A DNA stretch of 64,000 nt from Xanthomonas vasicola (GCF_000772705.2 NZ_JSBW02000027.1:231644-295643); one strand, 5' to 3'. Counted from the stretch's first letter, positions 50,904-60,466 are shown. Notes: generated by a model from the letters alone, not told the origin. Made by a program: numbers and translations.

Positions 50904-51359
50904 TTATGCGGCGCTCTTCATTGCATGCTTGCGGTTACGCATGACGTCGTGGCAAGCGCGCACTTCCGGCAGCAGGCGCAGCGCGGCTTCGCGTGCAGCA
51001 GCCGGAGTGTCCTGGTCGGCAATGGTTTCGTCAAAGGCCTTAAGCAGGCGGTCTTCCGATTCTTCCAGCTCGGCCACGTAACCGTACTTGGTGTCACCCA
51101 GGGTTGCGCGCACCTTGCCGTAGAACTGCTGCATGCTGCCCACCATGGTGCCGTGCTGCTCCGGCGTACCACCAGCGGCGGTGACCACACTGCTCAGGCT
51201 GCTGACGATGTCGGTCTTGACGCCTGCAATGCGACGGAACAGCGTCGCAAGCTCTGCATCGCCCACCTTGGCTGCGGCTTCATCGTAGAAGTCCTTGCCG
51301 TCGCGCGAGATGGCGATGAGGTCGTTGAGACTGTGCTCGGTTTTGCTCTGAATGCTCAT
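50904..51359 (-). CDS. DUF2383 four-helix-bundle protein (PA2169 family)
   Basis: A 151-residue ferritin-like helical protein. Characteristic segments are HSLNDLIAISRDGKDFYDEA, LFRRIAGVKTDIVSSL and YVAELEESEDRLLKAFDETI. PA2169-type proteins are stress-associated but uncharacterised. The gene is monocistronic with a strong terminator; an AAGGAG-type ribosome binding site lies upstream of the ATG. Confidence 0.88.
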   Translation of the reverse strand: MSIQSKTEHSLNDLIAISRDGKDFYDEAAAKVGDAELATLFRRIAGVKTDIVSSLSSVVTAAGGTPEQHGTMVGSMQQFYGKVRATLGDTKYGYVAELEESEDRLLKAFDETIADQDTPAAAREAALRLLPEVRACHDVMRNRKHAMKSAA

Positions 51360-51576
51360 GTGTGGCTCCTTGTTAGATGGACCGACGCTGCGCTGTGCGA
51401 TGACTGTGCCTGCGGCGGTTGAGTCAATCGATGGGTTGATTGCAGTGCCGTTGCGTTGTGTACGGCCTCATCCTCGCGTCGTTTGCATAATTGAAATGTG
51501 AGCGATGCGAGCATCATCCTCACGCCACATTGCAAGCGATGAATCGCAATTCATCCATGCCAACAGCGGGTCAAGA

Positions 51577-51747
51577 TTACTTCGGCTGACGGCTGGCCCA
51601 CATGTTGTCGACCAAATTCGGATAGGGCCGCCCCGCCTCTTCAGCACGCTGTTTGGCAGCCGCTTTCTGCGCGTCGGTCAACGGTGTCGACTTCGCCTTG
51701 CCTTTGGGATTCGGGCGCTTCCACGGCGGTGGAGTAAATTCAGTCAT
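51577..51747 (-). CDS. Small basic Pro/Lys-rich hypothetical protein
   Basis: A 56-residue protein. The start at 51747 is preferred over longer in-frame starts because the sequence from MTEFTPPPWKRPNPKGKAKS onward is the part with coding character. The rest is a charged, Ala-rich helix (TDAQKAAAKQRAEEAGRPYP) with a short aromatic tail. Unknown function; possibly a nucleic-acid-associated small protein. Confidence 0.6.
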   Translation of the reverse strand: MTEFTPPPWKRPNPKGKAKSTPLTDAQKAAAKQRAEEAGRPYPNLVDNMWASRQPK

Positions 51748-51918
51748 GACACTGTTCGGCTCGCTTGATTGAGCGCACAGTCTCGCCGGCAGGCTGTGAG
51801 ATGGCTGTGGTGATGCAACACGCGCATCGCTGTACAACTGCACGGCGAGGCAAGTGTGCGAGCACTTGGCGCGGCATTGCCGCACCAGATGCGCACGACC
51901 GGATTGGCGTGTGCCACC

Positions 51919-53130
51919 TCACCAGTTCGCCAATACCGTGCGCTGCTGGCGACGCTCTTGCCACACTGCTAGTGCGTACACCACCAACCCGCCGAGCGCG
52001 GTGACCGCGCCAACGTAGCCGGTGGAGGTCCAGCCCCAACCCGCCGTGATCGCCATCCCACCCAGCCATGGGCCAAGCGCATTGGCCGTATTGAATGCTG
52101 CGTGGTTCGATGCTGCGGCCAGGGTCTGCGCGTCTGCCGCCACATCCATCAAGCGTGTCTGCAAGGCAGGCGCCAATGCCCCCATGGTGCCGACCGCCAC
52201 GATGGATACGAACACCCATACCTCTGACTGCGCGGCCAGCGGAAACGTCAACATCACCACCACCGACCACACCAGCAATACCGGCACCGCACGGAACTGC
52301 ATACGGTCGAACAACCAACCGCCCAGGATGCTCCCCAGCACCCCGCCTAAGCCAAACGCCACCATTGCCAATGGAATGCGCGCTGCGGTCACGCCGGTCA
52401 CCGCAGTCAACGTCGGCGCGAGGTAACTGAAGACGCAGAACATGCCGGAGAACCCAACTGCACCGATCGCCAATGCCAGCCACACCTGTGGCTGATTGAA
52501 CGCCCGCAATTCGCGCAGCGGCTGCTGCCGCGGCTCATCGGGCTGCGGTGGCAGCAGGATCGCCACAGCTGCGACCGTACCCAGCGCAATCACCGACACC
52601 GAGGCATACGCCCAACGCCAGCTCACAATTTGCCCCAGCCAGGTCGCCAGCGGGTTGCCCACCAGCAGCGCAACGCTCAAGCCCAACAACACCCGCCCCA
52701 CTGCAGTGGCACGTTGATTGGGCGGGCTGATCGATGCGGCGACCAAGGATGCAACGCCGAAGTACGCGCCATGCGGCAACCCGGCGATAAAGCGGCACAG
52801 CAGCATCGTGTGGTAGCTCGGCGCCAAGGCGCTGGCCACGTTGCCAAGCGCATAGAACACCATCAACAGCAGCAACAAGGTGCGCCGCCGCCAGCGCGCT
52901 CCCAAAATCGCCAGCAATGGCGCACCGACCACCACGCCCAATGCATATGCGCTGATGACGTGGCCGACCTGCGGCTCGCTGATCTGCAAGCCCTGCGCAA
53001 TCTGCGTCATCAGGCCCATGGTGGAGAATTCGCTGATGCCGATCGCAAAGCCGCCCATCGCCAGCGCAAGCAGGATCAGCACGTAATCGCGCCGGGACAC
53101 GCGTGGCGAAGAAAGATCGGTATCGGTCAT
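51919..53130 (-). CDS. MFS transporter (AraJ-like sugar/drug efflux type)
   Basis: A 403-residue protein with 12 predicted membrane helices. The N-terminal FAIGISEFSTMGLM and the loop 2-3 region ILGARWRRRTLLL are typical of the AraJ/DHA1 branch, and the C-terminal half repeats the pattern (GLGGVLGSILGGWLFDRMQ). The substrate is unknown. It is divergent from the OYE-type reductase gene, and an inverted repeat lies just upstream. Confidence 0.87.
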   Translation of the reverse strand: MTDTDLSSPRVSRRDYVLILLALAMGGFAIGISEFSTMGLMTQIAQGLQISEPQVGHVISAYALGVVVGAPLLAILGARWRRRTLLLLLMVFYALGNVASALAPSYHTMLLCRFIAGLPHGAYFGVASLVAASISPPNQRATAVGRVLLGLSVALLVGNPLATWLGQIVSWRWAYASVSVIALGTVAAVAILLPPQPDEPRQQPLRELRAFNQPQVWLALAIGAVGFSGMFCVFSYLAPTLTAVTGVTAARIPLAMVAFGLGGVLGSILGGWLFDRMQFRAVPVLLVWSVVVMLTFPLAAQSEVWVFVSIVAVGTMGALAPALQTRLMDVAADAQTLAAASNHAAFNTANALGPWLGGMAITAGWGWTSTGYVGAVTALGGLVVYALAVWQERRQQRTVLANW

Positions 53131-53156
53131 GCCCGACTCCGGTGATGGCGGGGCGG

Positions 53157-53180
53157 TCTATTATTGTGCAATGCAATAGA
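53157..53180. promoter_or_regulatory. Inverted repeat upstream of the MFS gene, possible operator
   Basis: TCTATT (53157-53162) and AATAGA (53175-53180) are exact inverses with a 12-base spacer, 27 bases upstream of the MFS start codon. The position is right for an operator that could control the divergent MFS/OYE pair, but no regulator gene is adjacent. Confidence 0.35.
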
Positions 53181-53372
53181 GCAGGAAAGCGCGACACCAG
53201 GTCGGTTCAGCGCAATCGCCCAACCCATCACAGTTACATCGCTTTCAACGCGATGGGGACGCTGTGTCCTATCTGCATCGCTCGAAACTGCATGAGTGCG
53301 CCACCATCGCTATGGGGCACCGCGATCGACGCGGCGTCGCGCCTGGCGCGTGATCAAATCGACTGGTTGCTG

Positions 53373-54467
53373 ATGTCCAAATCCACTGAATCCCCCTTGT
53401 TCTTCCCGGTGCGCCTGGGCGCGCTGGATCTTGCCAACCGCGTGATCATGGCCCCGCTGACGCGTAACCGCGCCATCGCCGGTCAGGTGCCCTCGCCGCT
53501 TGCTGCCGAGTATTACGGCCAGCGCGCCACCGCCGGCCTGATTGTGGCCGAAGGCACCCAGATCAGTCCGCTGGGCCAGGGCTACCTCGACACGCCCGGC
53601 ATCTACACCAAGGAACAGATCCAGGGCTGGCGCGCCGTCACTGACGAAGTGCATCGCCGCGGCGGCAAGATCGTGCTGCAGCTGTGGCATGTGGGCCGTG
53701 TCTCACACACTAGCGTGCTGCCGCCGGGCGAAGTGCCGGTTGCGCCCAGCGCCATCCGCGCGGAAGGCAAGACTTTCACCAAGAACGGCTTTGAGGATGT
53801 GTCCGAGCCGCGCGCACTGGCATTGGAAGAAATCCCCGGCTTGATCGAGGACTACCGCATCGCGGCGCGCAACGCGATCGATGCCGGCTTCGACGGCGTG
53901 GAAGTGCATGCGGCCAACGGCTACTTGCTCGACCAGTTCCTGCGCGACAGCTCCAACCAGCGCACCGACGCCTATGGCGGCGATATCGAAAACCGCACCC
54001 GCCTGCTTGCCGAAGTGGTGCAGGCAATCGCCGATGAAATCGGTGCCGACCGCACCGGCGTGCGCTTGTCGCCAGTGACCCCCGTGTATGGCGCGCACGA
54101 CTCCGACCCGCAGCCGCTGTTCGAGCGTGCGGTCGAGCGCCTCAACCTGATCGGCGGGCTGGCCTTCGTGCACGTGATCGAAGGTGCCACCGGCGGCCCG
54201 CGCGACAACATCGCTTTCGACTACGCCGCGTTGCGCGGCAAGTTCGACGGCGCCTGGATCGCCAACAACGGCTATGACCGCGGCATGTCCGAACACGCCA
54301 TCAGCAGCGGCTATGCCGATGCGATCGCCTACGGACGTCCCTTCATCGCCAACCCGGATCTGGTGCGTCGCCTGCGCGAGAACGCGCCGCTGGCCGAGCT
54401 CGACCAAGCCACGATGTACGGCGGCGGTGCCAAGGGCTATACCGATTACCCCGCATTGCCGGAGTGA
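53373..54467 (+). CDS. Alkene reductase, old yellow enzyme family (NemA-like)
   Basis: A 364-residue FMN-dependent oxidoreductase. The TIM-barrel signature is present: NRVIMAPLTRNRA, QLWHVGRVS, the His/Asn substrate pair in VEVHAANGYLLDQFL, and NQRTDAYGGDIENR. Family members reduce activated C=C bonds and nitro compounds with NADPH. The ATG at 53373 (MSKSTES) is the first that gives the family N-terminus; upstream starts would add unsupported sequence. Divergent from the MFS gene, possibly co-regulated. Confidence 0.92.
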   Translation: MSKSTESPLFFPVRLGALDLANRVIMAPLTRNRAIAGQVPSPLAAEYYGQRATAGLIVAEGTQISPLGQGYLDTPGIYTKEQIQGWRAVTDEVHRRGGKIVLQLWHVGRVSHTSVLPPGEVPVAPSAIRAEGKTFTKNGFEDVSEPRALALEEIPGLIEDYRIAARNAIDAGFDGVEVHAANGYLLDQFLRDSSNQRTDAYGGDIENRTRLLAEVVQAIADEIGADRTGVRLSPVTPVYGAHDSDPQPLFERAVERLNLIGGLAFVHVIEGATGGPRDNIAFDYAALRGKFDGAWIANNGYDRGMSEHAISSGYADAIAYGRPFIANPDLVRRLRENAPLAELDQATMYGGGAKGYTDYPALPE

Positions 54468-54876
54468 TCGTTTGATCAGCCGCTGACCACGCGAACGCAC
54501 CTTGCCAGCCGGCACGGTGCGCTCTCTATGCGGCATGGCACATGCACTGCATGCTTGCTGCTGCCGGATACGTAGTTGCTTGCCTTGCAAACAGACCGCT
54601 CGTAGCGCCTTGCACATGGGCGCTATGACATACCCTCAGCGTTCGTGAAGTGGGATGTATTTAGAAGCCTGCATGCCGCATCGCGTATCCGGCGTTGCGT
54701 TTTTTTCCTTTCGTTTTTGCTGATTGCCATGCGCGACTGACACGCGTCGCCACTGCGCCTCTGATCTTCACCGCGAAGCACCACATCACCACTCGCGGTT
54801 CGCCGCAATGCACGCTACCGTCGCGATTACCAGCACGCCAACGCGGGCGGATGATGCAACAACCTCATTGCCAAGG
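54468..54876. other. Intergenic region before the broken lipoprotein gene
   Basis: About 400 bases without a supported gene. It includes T-rich stretches (GTTTTTTTCC near 54705) and no clear palindrome, repeat or promoter. Confidence 0.5.
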
Positions 54877-55667
54877 ATGTGCGTGATCGTTGCAGTTCTG
54901 CTCGGTAGCACGGTTTTTGGCTGTGGCTTGCCTGCTGCATCGGCACCAATGCAGTGACCAGTGGCGCCCAGTGCCGACTGCCTGGACGCACGCCAGGTTG
55001 CCGAATTGCATCAGGCCGACGCGCGTATCTTGGCAGTTGCCGAGCGCGATGGACGGCTATTCCGCCTGCAGTTGTCGCAGGACTGCCCGCAACTGGCCGC
55101 ACAACCGGATGCCAGCCTGTTGGCTGCAAACGGCTGGGTCTGCAATGGCGCACAAGCGTATGTCAGCACCGGTCAGCAGGGTTGCGCGATCGACCAGGTC
55201 GCCCCACTCACCGCACGCGACTACGCCAGCCCTGGGCGTCAACACGACCACGACGGCGTGCCAACGCTGGAACGCATCAGCGTGCGCGAGGCGCGCCGCC
55301 GCAATTTCGCCGGTTCCTCCAGCTACTGCTTCAATCCCAGCATGCTGCGCTCCTGGTCGTAAACGGCCAGGGCCTGGTGGTGGAAGTGTCGCCGCGCCAT
55401 CCTGGCACACACCGTCATTACCGGGTTGAATTGATGGACAGCTGTCGTGAACTCAGCGGCGCTCCATCCATCCGCTTCATCTCCGGCATGGGCTTGTATG
55501 CGATCTGCGGCAATCCGGGCGACAAGGTCGATGTGCTCGACGAAATCGGCATCGCCGGCGCACGCGTGGGGGCTGGTGCGGAAGGTGATCTCAGCAGCAT
55601 GTGCGGCGGCATGTTGTCGCGCATGTGGCAGAACTGCATGGTAGCAGCGGTGTATCCGCGCGATTAG
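54877..55667 (+). pseudogene. Broken DUF6491-like lipoprotein gene
   Basis: The protein starts MCVIVAVLLGSTVFGC with a lipobox-like VFGC, then reaches a TGA at 54955-54957. The same frame continues as VAPSADCLDARQVAELHQ, ILAVAERDGRLFRLQLSQD and RISVREARRRNFAGS to a stop at 55362. The rest (LVVNGQGLVVEVSPR, HYRVELMDSC, FISGMGLYAICGNPGD) is in another frame down to 55667. The two halves look like two copies of a small secreted domain. One nonsense codon plus one frameshift make this a pseudogene; the shift lies near 55340-55358. Confidence 0.65.
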
Positions 55668-55954
55668 CGCAGCCGGCCTTCACCACCCATCTGCGAGCGC
55701 CCGCCATTCGGAGCGACATCGCACGTTAACGGCGAGCCGCCGCTGGATGCAGTGTTACCGAGAAGGCCGCATCGCGCGCATGCGCGCTCCTACACTGGCA
55801 AATCGCGCTTCGCCGCTTGAGGCAGCTACCAGTAGGGATAAGGCAGTCGTCAGCTAAGCATGGACGGCGTCCAAGGGCGCAACCTGCGAGTGGACCATGC
55901 CGTACCGAGCACCGACCGCGGTGCCTGGCGGTAAGCGCAGTCACTGAGACACAC

Positions 55955-56434
55955 TTACGCCTTGCGCAGGAAACAGGTCTTCAACACCAGGCCCTTGATC
56001 TTTTCGGAATTACCTTCGATGTGCTCGGCATCGTCTTCGACCAGGCGGATATTGCGGATCACCGTGCCCTGCTTGAGCGGAATCGACGAGCCTTTGACCT
56101 TCATATCCTTAGAGCGGCTAACAAAACGTAGCGAGCAGCCGTCAGGTGGGCGCGGACGGCGCGCAGGAACCGCAGTGTACGAGTGGTACATGAGGATTCC
56201 GAGCACAGGCCGCGCCCGCCTGGCGGTTGCGCAGTAGTTTTGTTAGCTGCTCTTAATCACGGTTACCGTATCGCCGGCCTGCAGCACGTTGCCGTTGCTG
56301 TCGCGCACCATCGTCGTGTTTGCCTCGGCGTCGCCGGCGCTCCATTCGAAGCCACAGTCGGCGCAGATCGACATCGCACCGTCGAGATAGGTGTTCTCCA
56401 GGCCGCATTGCGGACAGGCGGGGACGGTGGACAT
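55955..56434 (-). pseudogene. yjdM: yjdM/phnA-like zinc-ribbon gene, disrupted by a MITE
   Basis: The N-terminal half reads from 56434: zinc ribbon CPQCGLENTYLDGAMSICADC, then DSNGNVLQAGDTVTVIK. The C-terminal half reads KDMKVKGSSIPLKQG, NIRLVEDDAEHIEG and LVLKTCFLRKA to a stop at 55955-55957. Between them a 141-bp element is inserted exactly at VIK/DMK and brings stop codons. Removing it and one TAA target copy restores GTGATTAAGGATATG (V-I-K-D-M). The intact protein would be about 110 residues, the length of E. coli YjdM. The function of the family is uncertain; despite the old name it is not required for phosphonate use. Confidence 0.88.
56112..56252. mobile_element. MITE-like repeat, copy 2 (141 bp), inside yjdM
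   Basis: It has terminal inverted repeats GAGCGGCTAACAAAAC (56112 onward) and GTTTTGTTAGCTGCTC (to 56252), with TTA on both sides (56109-56111 and 56253-56255). The exact 3-bp duplication (TNA, as used by IS1031-type IS5-family elements) shows real transposition. It is about 80-85% similar by eye to copy 1 and has no coding capacity. Confidence 0.92.
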
Positions 56435-56548
56435 GCAATTCCTTGATCGAAGTGGGCGTGGATTGTAGCCGCCCAACCGCGCGATCACGCACCCGGCACG
56501 GCGATAGCGCGATAGTGCGGCGCTTGTCGAATACCCCGCAGGTCGCGC

Positions 56549-57598
56549 GTGTCAAATCAGCCAGCCCCCAATCCCCCGCGCGCAACCGCAGACTCCGGTA
56601 ACGCCCACGATGCCGCCGCGGCTGCAAGCGGCAAGAGCCCAGGCAAGCCCAAAGGCTCGCATCTGGTTGTCTACGTGGCGCTGGCCGGCAACCTGGCCAT
56701 TGCCGTCGCCAAGTTCATCGCCGCCGGCATTTCCGGCAGCTCGGCAATGCTCAGCGAAGGCGTGCATTCGCTGGTGGACACCATCAACGAAGTGCTGCTG
56801 TTGTATGGCTTGCGCCGCGCCGCGCAGCCGCCCACACCCACGCATCCATTCGGCTACGGACGCGAGCTGTATTTCTGGAGTTTCATCGTCGCGCTGTTGG
56901 TCTTCGCGATGGGCGCTGGCGTGTCGCTGTACGAAGGCATCGTGCATCTGCGCAACCCGGAACCGGCCAAGAGTCATCTGCTTGCCTACATTGTGCTTGG
57001 CGTGTCGATCGTGTTCGAAGGCATTTCGTGGGTGGTGGCGTTGCGCGAATTTCGCTCCAAAAAGGGCCGCATGGGCTATTTCCAGGCGTTTCGTCAAAGC
57101 AAGGATCCCAGCACCTTCACTGTGTTGCTGGAAGACAGCGCTGCGTTGATCGGCCTGCTGATGGCGCTGCTGGGTCTGGCCGGCGCGCAGCTGTTCGACA
57201 TGCCAGAACTCGACGGCATCGCCTCGATCGGCATTGCCGGTGTACTGGCATTCACCGCCTTCCTGCTTGCGCGCGAAACCAAGGGCCTGCTGATCGGCGA
57301 ACCGGCGCATGCGCATGTGACCGACTCGCTGCTGCGCATCGCCGCCAGCGACCCGGACGTGCGTGCTGCCAATGGCGTGCTCACCATGCAAATGGGGCCC
57401 AACCAAGTGGTTGCTGCATTGAGCGCCGAATTCGAAGACAGCCGCACCACGCCGCAAATCGAGGCCTGTGTCGGGCGAATTGAAGCGGCGGCCAAACAGC
57501 AGCACCCCGAACTCACCGCCCTGTTCATCAAACCGCAAACTCCGGAAACCTGGCGTGCCAGGCGTGCGCAGATCGAGAGCGGCGCGAAGACGGACTAA
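56549..57598 (+). CDS. Cation diffusion facilitator family transporter
   Basis: A 349-residue CDF-type efflux protein. Helix 1-2 with SSAMLSEGVHSLVDTINEVL, a FGYGRELYFWSFIVALLVF segment and the DSAALIGLLMALLGL segment match the family, and a C-terminal cytosolic domain follows (PDVRAANGVLTMQMGPNQVV). Substrate probably Zn2+, Fe2+ or Mn2+; not decidable by eye. The GTG start at 56549 gives a ~35-residue Ala/Pro-rich N-terminus before the first helix. Confidence 0.9.
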   Translation: MSNQPAPNPPRATADSGNAHDAAAAASGKSPGKPKGSHLVVYVALAGNLAIAVAKFIAAGISGSSAMLSEGVHSLVDTINEVLLLYGLRRAAQPPTPTHPFGYGRELYFWSFIVALLVFAMGAGVSLYEGIVHLRNPEPAKSHLLAYIVLGVSIVFEGISWVVALREFRSKKGRMGYFQAFRQSKDPSTFTVLLEDSAALIGLLMALLGLAGAQLFDMPELDGIASIGIAGVLAFTAFLLARETKGLLIGEPAHAHVTDSLLRIAASDPDVRAANGVLTMQMGPNQVVAALSAEFEDSRTTPQIEACVGRIEAAAKQQHPELTALFIKPQTPETWRARRAQIESGAKTD

Positions 57599-57930
57599 GC
57601 GACGCAACGGCGTGTGGCCATGAGCCGTCTGCACACGTGTTTTTTCACACGTCAGGCGCGACATGGTCAAGCACCCATGCTGCCGCGAATGATCGATGTA
57701 GCCGCGATTGGTAGCCGTGCCCACATCACCTCTACTGCTTTTGCGGACCGGCATAGCCGAATGACGCATGCGCTTGTGACAGTGACTGCACCAAACTGAT
57801 CCCCGCCTCAACCGCAATCCCGGCTGCGGTTGCATGATCCAGTGCGATTGCCTACGGTGTGGGTGCAGTATCTCTTCGCATCGTGAATGAGCCGATGCAT
57901 TCCCCTTGATCACCGTCATGGAGGTTTCCA
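57599..57930. other. Intergenic region before the slyD-like gene
   Basis: About 330 bases. A weak inverted repeat (ACACGTG...CACACGT, around 57633-57650) contains a TTTTTT loop and may end the transporter transcript. GGAGG at 57920-57924 is the slyD-like gene's ribosome binding site. No gene supported. Confidence 0.5.
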
Positions 57931-58404
57931 ATGGAAATCAGCCAGGGTCGCGTTGCGACCATTCACTACACCCTTTCCGGCGACAGCGGCCAGGTCATCG
58001 ACCGCTCCACGCCCGAGACGCCGCTGAGCTATCTGCATGGCGCCGGCAACATCGTGCCCGGCCTGGAACAGGCGCTGGAAGGCAAGCGGCTGGGCGACAC
58101 GCTCACTGCCGACGTGATACCCGAACAGGGCTACGGCCCGCGCCACGAGCAGCTCATCCAGCATGTGCCACGCGACGCGTTTCCAACCGATGTCAAGGTG
58201 GTACCCGGCGTGCAGTTCGAAGCGCGCACGCAGCAAGGCCCCGTCTTGGTCACCGTGACCGAAGTTGGCCCGGACAAAGTTACCGTGGACGGCAATCACC
58301 CGCTGGCCGGGCAAGCCCTGCACTTTGCGGTGGAAGTGGTGGCGGTGCGCGAGGCCACCACTCAAGAACTGAACGACGGTCACGTGGCCGACCTGGCGGC
58401 CTGA
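57931..58404 (+). CDS. slyD: FKBP-type peptidyl-prolyl isomerase (SlyD-like)
   Basis: A 157-residue PPIase/chaperone. It has the FKBP N-terminus VATIHYTLSGDSGQVIDRS, YLHGAGNIVPGLEQALEGK, the insert-in-flap domain (VIPEQGYGPRHEQLIQHVPR) and the return strand VDGNHPLAGQALHFAVEVV. Unlike E. coli SlyD, it ends with HVADLAA and lacks the metal-binding His/Cys tail, so the nickel role is unlikely. A strong GGAGG is upstream. Confidence 0.93.
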   Translation: MEISQGRVATIHYTLSGDSGQVIDRSTPETPLSYLHGAGNIVPGLEQALEGKRLGDTLTADVIPEQGYGPRHEQLIQHVPRDAFPTDVKVVPGVQFEARTQQGPVLVTVTEVGPDKVTVDGNHPLAGQALHFAVEVVAVREATTQELNDGHVADLAA

Positions 58405-58543
58405 CCCAACACGCGCCGCACGCCTGGATGGCTGCGGCGCGGTGCTGCCGTGCTTGGGTAGTAACGCGCGTCTTGATGCCGGTCTCGACGGCCGGTGCGG
58501 TCGCCGTAGTAAAGTGCGCGGCCCGCTCTCCAGGCCCGTCTGC

Positions 58544-59920
58544 ATGAAACTCGGCATCGACTTCGGTACCAGCAACTCCGCCGCCGCGGCGATCGTCGAT
58601 GGGCACGTGGTGCCGGTACGCTTCGGCGAGGCCTTGCAGTTCCGCACCACGGTGTACTTCCCGGAGACCATGCGCGACCCGGACGACTTCAGCCTTACAC
58701 CAGCGCTGGAATACGAAGTAGAGCGGCTGATCGACTCGGGCCGCCGCGATGCAGTGGCCGCTGGCCGCACTCCCAACAATGACAGCTTGCGCCGCGATGC
58801 GATCCGCATCGTGCGACGGCAATGGATGGAGGAGCAGGTGCGCGAGCCACGCAGCTCCGCCGCCCTGCTGCAAAACGCGGTCTATGGCGACGAGGCGCTG
58901 GACGCCTATTTTCTCGAAGGCGAAGGCAGCCTGGTACAAAGCCCCAAGTCGATGCTCGGCTACAACCTGCATCCGCGGGCGCGCCAGACCATCACCGGTA
59001 TCGCCACGCATGTGCTGGAGCACATCCGGCTGACTGCCTCGCGCCAGTTCGACATCAACATCCGTCACGCCACCCTGGGCCGCCCGGTGCAATTTCGCAG
59101 TTCGATCGGCGAAGCCGGCAACGCGCAGGCGCTGGAAATCCTGCAGACCGCCGCGATCGCAGCCGGTTTCGACAGCGTGGATTTTCTCGAAGAACCCGCA
59201 GCAGCCGCGATGCATTACCACGTCAGTCACGACAGCCGCCACGACACCGTGGTGGTGGATATCGGCGGCGGTACCACCGACGTTGCCCATGCCAGCGTGG
59301 GCGGCAGCGCTGCGCCGCAGGTGCACCGGGCCTGGGGTATCGCACGCGGCGGTACCGATATCGATCTGGCACTGAGCCTGGCTGCCTATATGCCGCTGTT
59401 CGGTCGCGGCATCACCCGCGTGCCGACCCACCATTACGTGGAGGCGGCGATGGTGCAGGACATGACCCGCCAGCGCGAATTCCGTCTGCACAAGTATCAG
59501 GACGTTCCTGCCCCCTTCGACAAGCGCCTGCAGGCCTTGCAGGACACCGGCAATACCGCGCGTCTGTATCGCGGCGTGGAGGCCTGCAAGATCGCGCTCA
59601 GCGAGCTGGACCACCACCAGGCGCCGTTAGAGTTCATCGAACGCGGGCTGGGTGTGGAGGTGCAGGCCAATGCACTGGTTGCGTCCGCTTCCAACTATCT
59701 CGGCGAACTGGAAAGCCTGCTGGCGCAGGTGCGCGCTGACATGACCACCGCACCGGCGACGGTATTCCTCACCGGCGGCATGTCGCGCGCCGGTTATATC
59801 CGCGACACCGTGGCTGCCGCATTCCCGGAATCGCGCCTGGTGCATGGCGACCCGTCCTTCGGCGTGGTCCAGGGCCTGGCCTGGGCAGCCGCGCAGCAAG
59901 CCCGTCTGTCGGACGGTTAA
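58544..59920 (+). CDS. yegD: Hsp70-family protein YegD-like
   Basis: A 458-residue actin/Hsp70-type ATPase without a full substrate-binding domain. Phosphate-1 motif LGIDFGTSNSAAA, phosphate-2 motif VVVDIGGGTTDVAH, the connecting ALSELDHHQAPLEFIER segment and the adenosine motif VFLTGGMSRAGYIR are all visible. YegD is an uncharacterised Hsp70 homologue. The ATG at 58544 begins directly at the family start. Confidence 0.9.
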   Translation: MKLGIDFGTSNSAAAAIVDGHVVPVRFGEALQFRTTVYFPETMRDPDDFSLTPALEYEVERLIDSGRRDAVAAGRTPNNDSLRRDAIRIVRRQWMEEQVREPRSSAALLQNAVYGDEALDAYFLEGEGSLVQSPKSMLGYNLHPRARQTITGIATHVLEHIRLTASRQFDINIRHATLGRPVQFRSSIGEAGNAQALEILQTAAIAAGFDSVDFLEEPAAAAMHYHVSHDSRHDTVVVDIGGGTTDVAHASVGGSAAPQVHRAWGIARGGTDIDLALSLAAYMPLFGRGITRVPTHHYVEAAMVQDMTRQREFRLHKYQDVPAPFDKRLQALQDTGNTARLYRGVEACKIALSELDHHQAPLEFIERGLGVEVQANALVASASNYLGELESLLAQVRADMTTAPATVFLTGGMSRAGYIRDTVAAAFPESRLVHGDPSFGVVQGLAWAAAQQARLSDG

Positions 59921-60109
59921 CACACCCGGGCATCAGACCCCCTATAATGCGCGGTTGCTGCTTGACGCACCGCCGTCTTGTCTGCAACGGCACGCACGCT
60001 GTGCCACCGCGATTGCGCACCGAACGCCGTCGCACTCTCGACACCGCTTCCGCGCGCGCCACCCTAGCCGCACGCGGTGTCACCGCACTTCCCCGCTACA
60101 GGAGGCCAC

Positions 60110-60295
60110 ATGGCACGTCCCGCGACCAAGCAGAAATCCCAGCCCAGCATCGCTCGCAGCGAAGGCAAGTCGCAGCCGCTCAGTCGTGAGCGCATCGCAG
60201 CCGATATCGCCGCGTTCCGCAAGACCGGCGGCCGGATCGAAGTGCTCACCACCAACTTCGGCCCGGCACGCAACGACGGCGACAAGATCGCTTAA
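60110..60295 (+). CDS. Small conserved hypothetical protein
   Basis: A 61-residue basic protein (KQKSQPSIARSEGKSQPLS, RERIAADIAAFRKTGGRIEV). The start at 60110 is fixed by a perfect GGAGG 5 bases upstream; an upstream in-frame start at 60077 is unlikely. No domain recognised; the charged N-terminus and helical middle could bind nucleic acid or RNA polymerase. Confidence 0.75.
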   Translation: MARPATKQKSQPSIARSEGKSQPLSRERIAADIAAFRKTGGRIEVLTTNFGPARNDGDKIA

Positions 60296-60430
60296 GCAGC
60301 GAAGGACACGCGGCAAATGGCCCTGAGGTAGGCGTGGGTTCCCAGCAGCTGCCGCGTGTCCACAGGCCATCGCGCCGCAGTGGTGTCAGCCGCCGTTGAG
60401 TATTGCCGCAAAGCTGGAGTGTTGTACCAA

Positions 60431-60452
60431 CGTGCCACCGCAAGGTGGCACG
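60431..60452. terminator. Stable GNRA-tetraloop hairpin between convergent genes
   Basis: CGTGCCACC (60431-60439) and GGTGGCACG (60444-60452) are exact inverses around GCAA, a GNRA tetraloop. The stem lies between the small plus-strand gene and the convergent minus-strand DUF4097 pseudogene; a T-rich CTCTGTTTG follows on the plus strand. Confidence 0.7.
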
Positions 60453-60466
60453 CTCTGTTTGCGGAC

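Noticed and set aside
53131..53372. A longer N-terminus for the OYE reductase starting at 53103
   Set aside because: The added ~90 residues are low-complexity, overlap the divergent MFS gene and lack the family pattern; the ATG at 53373 gives the normal length.
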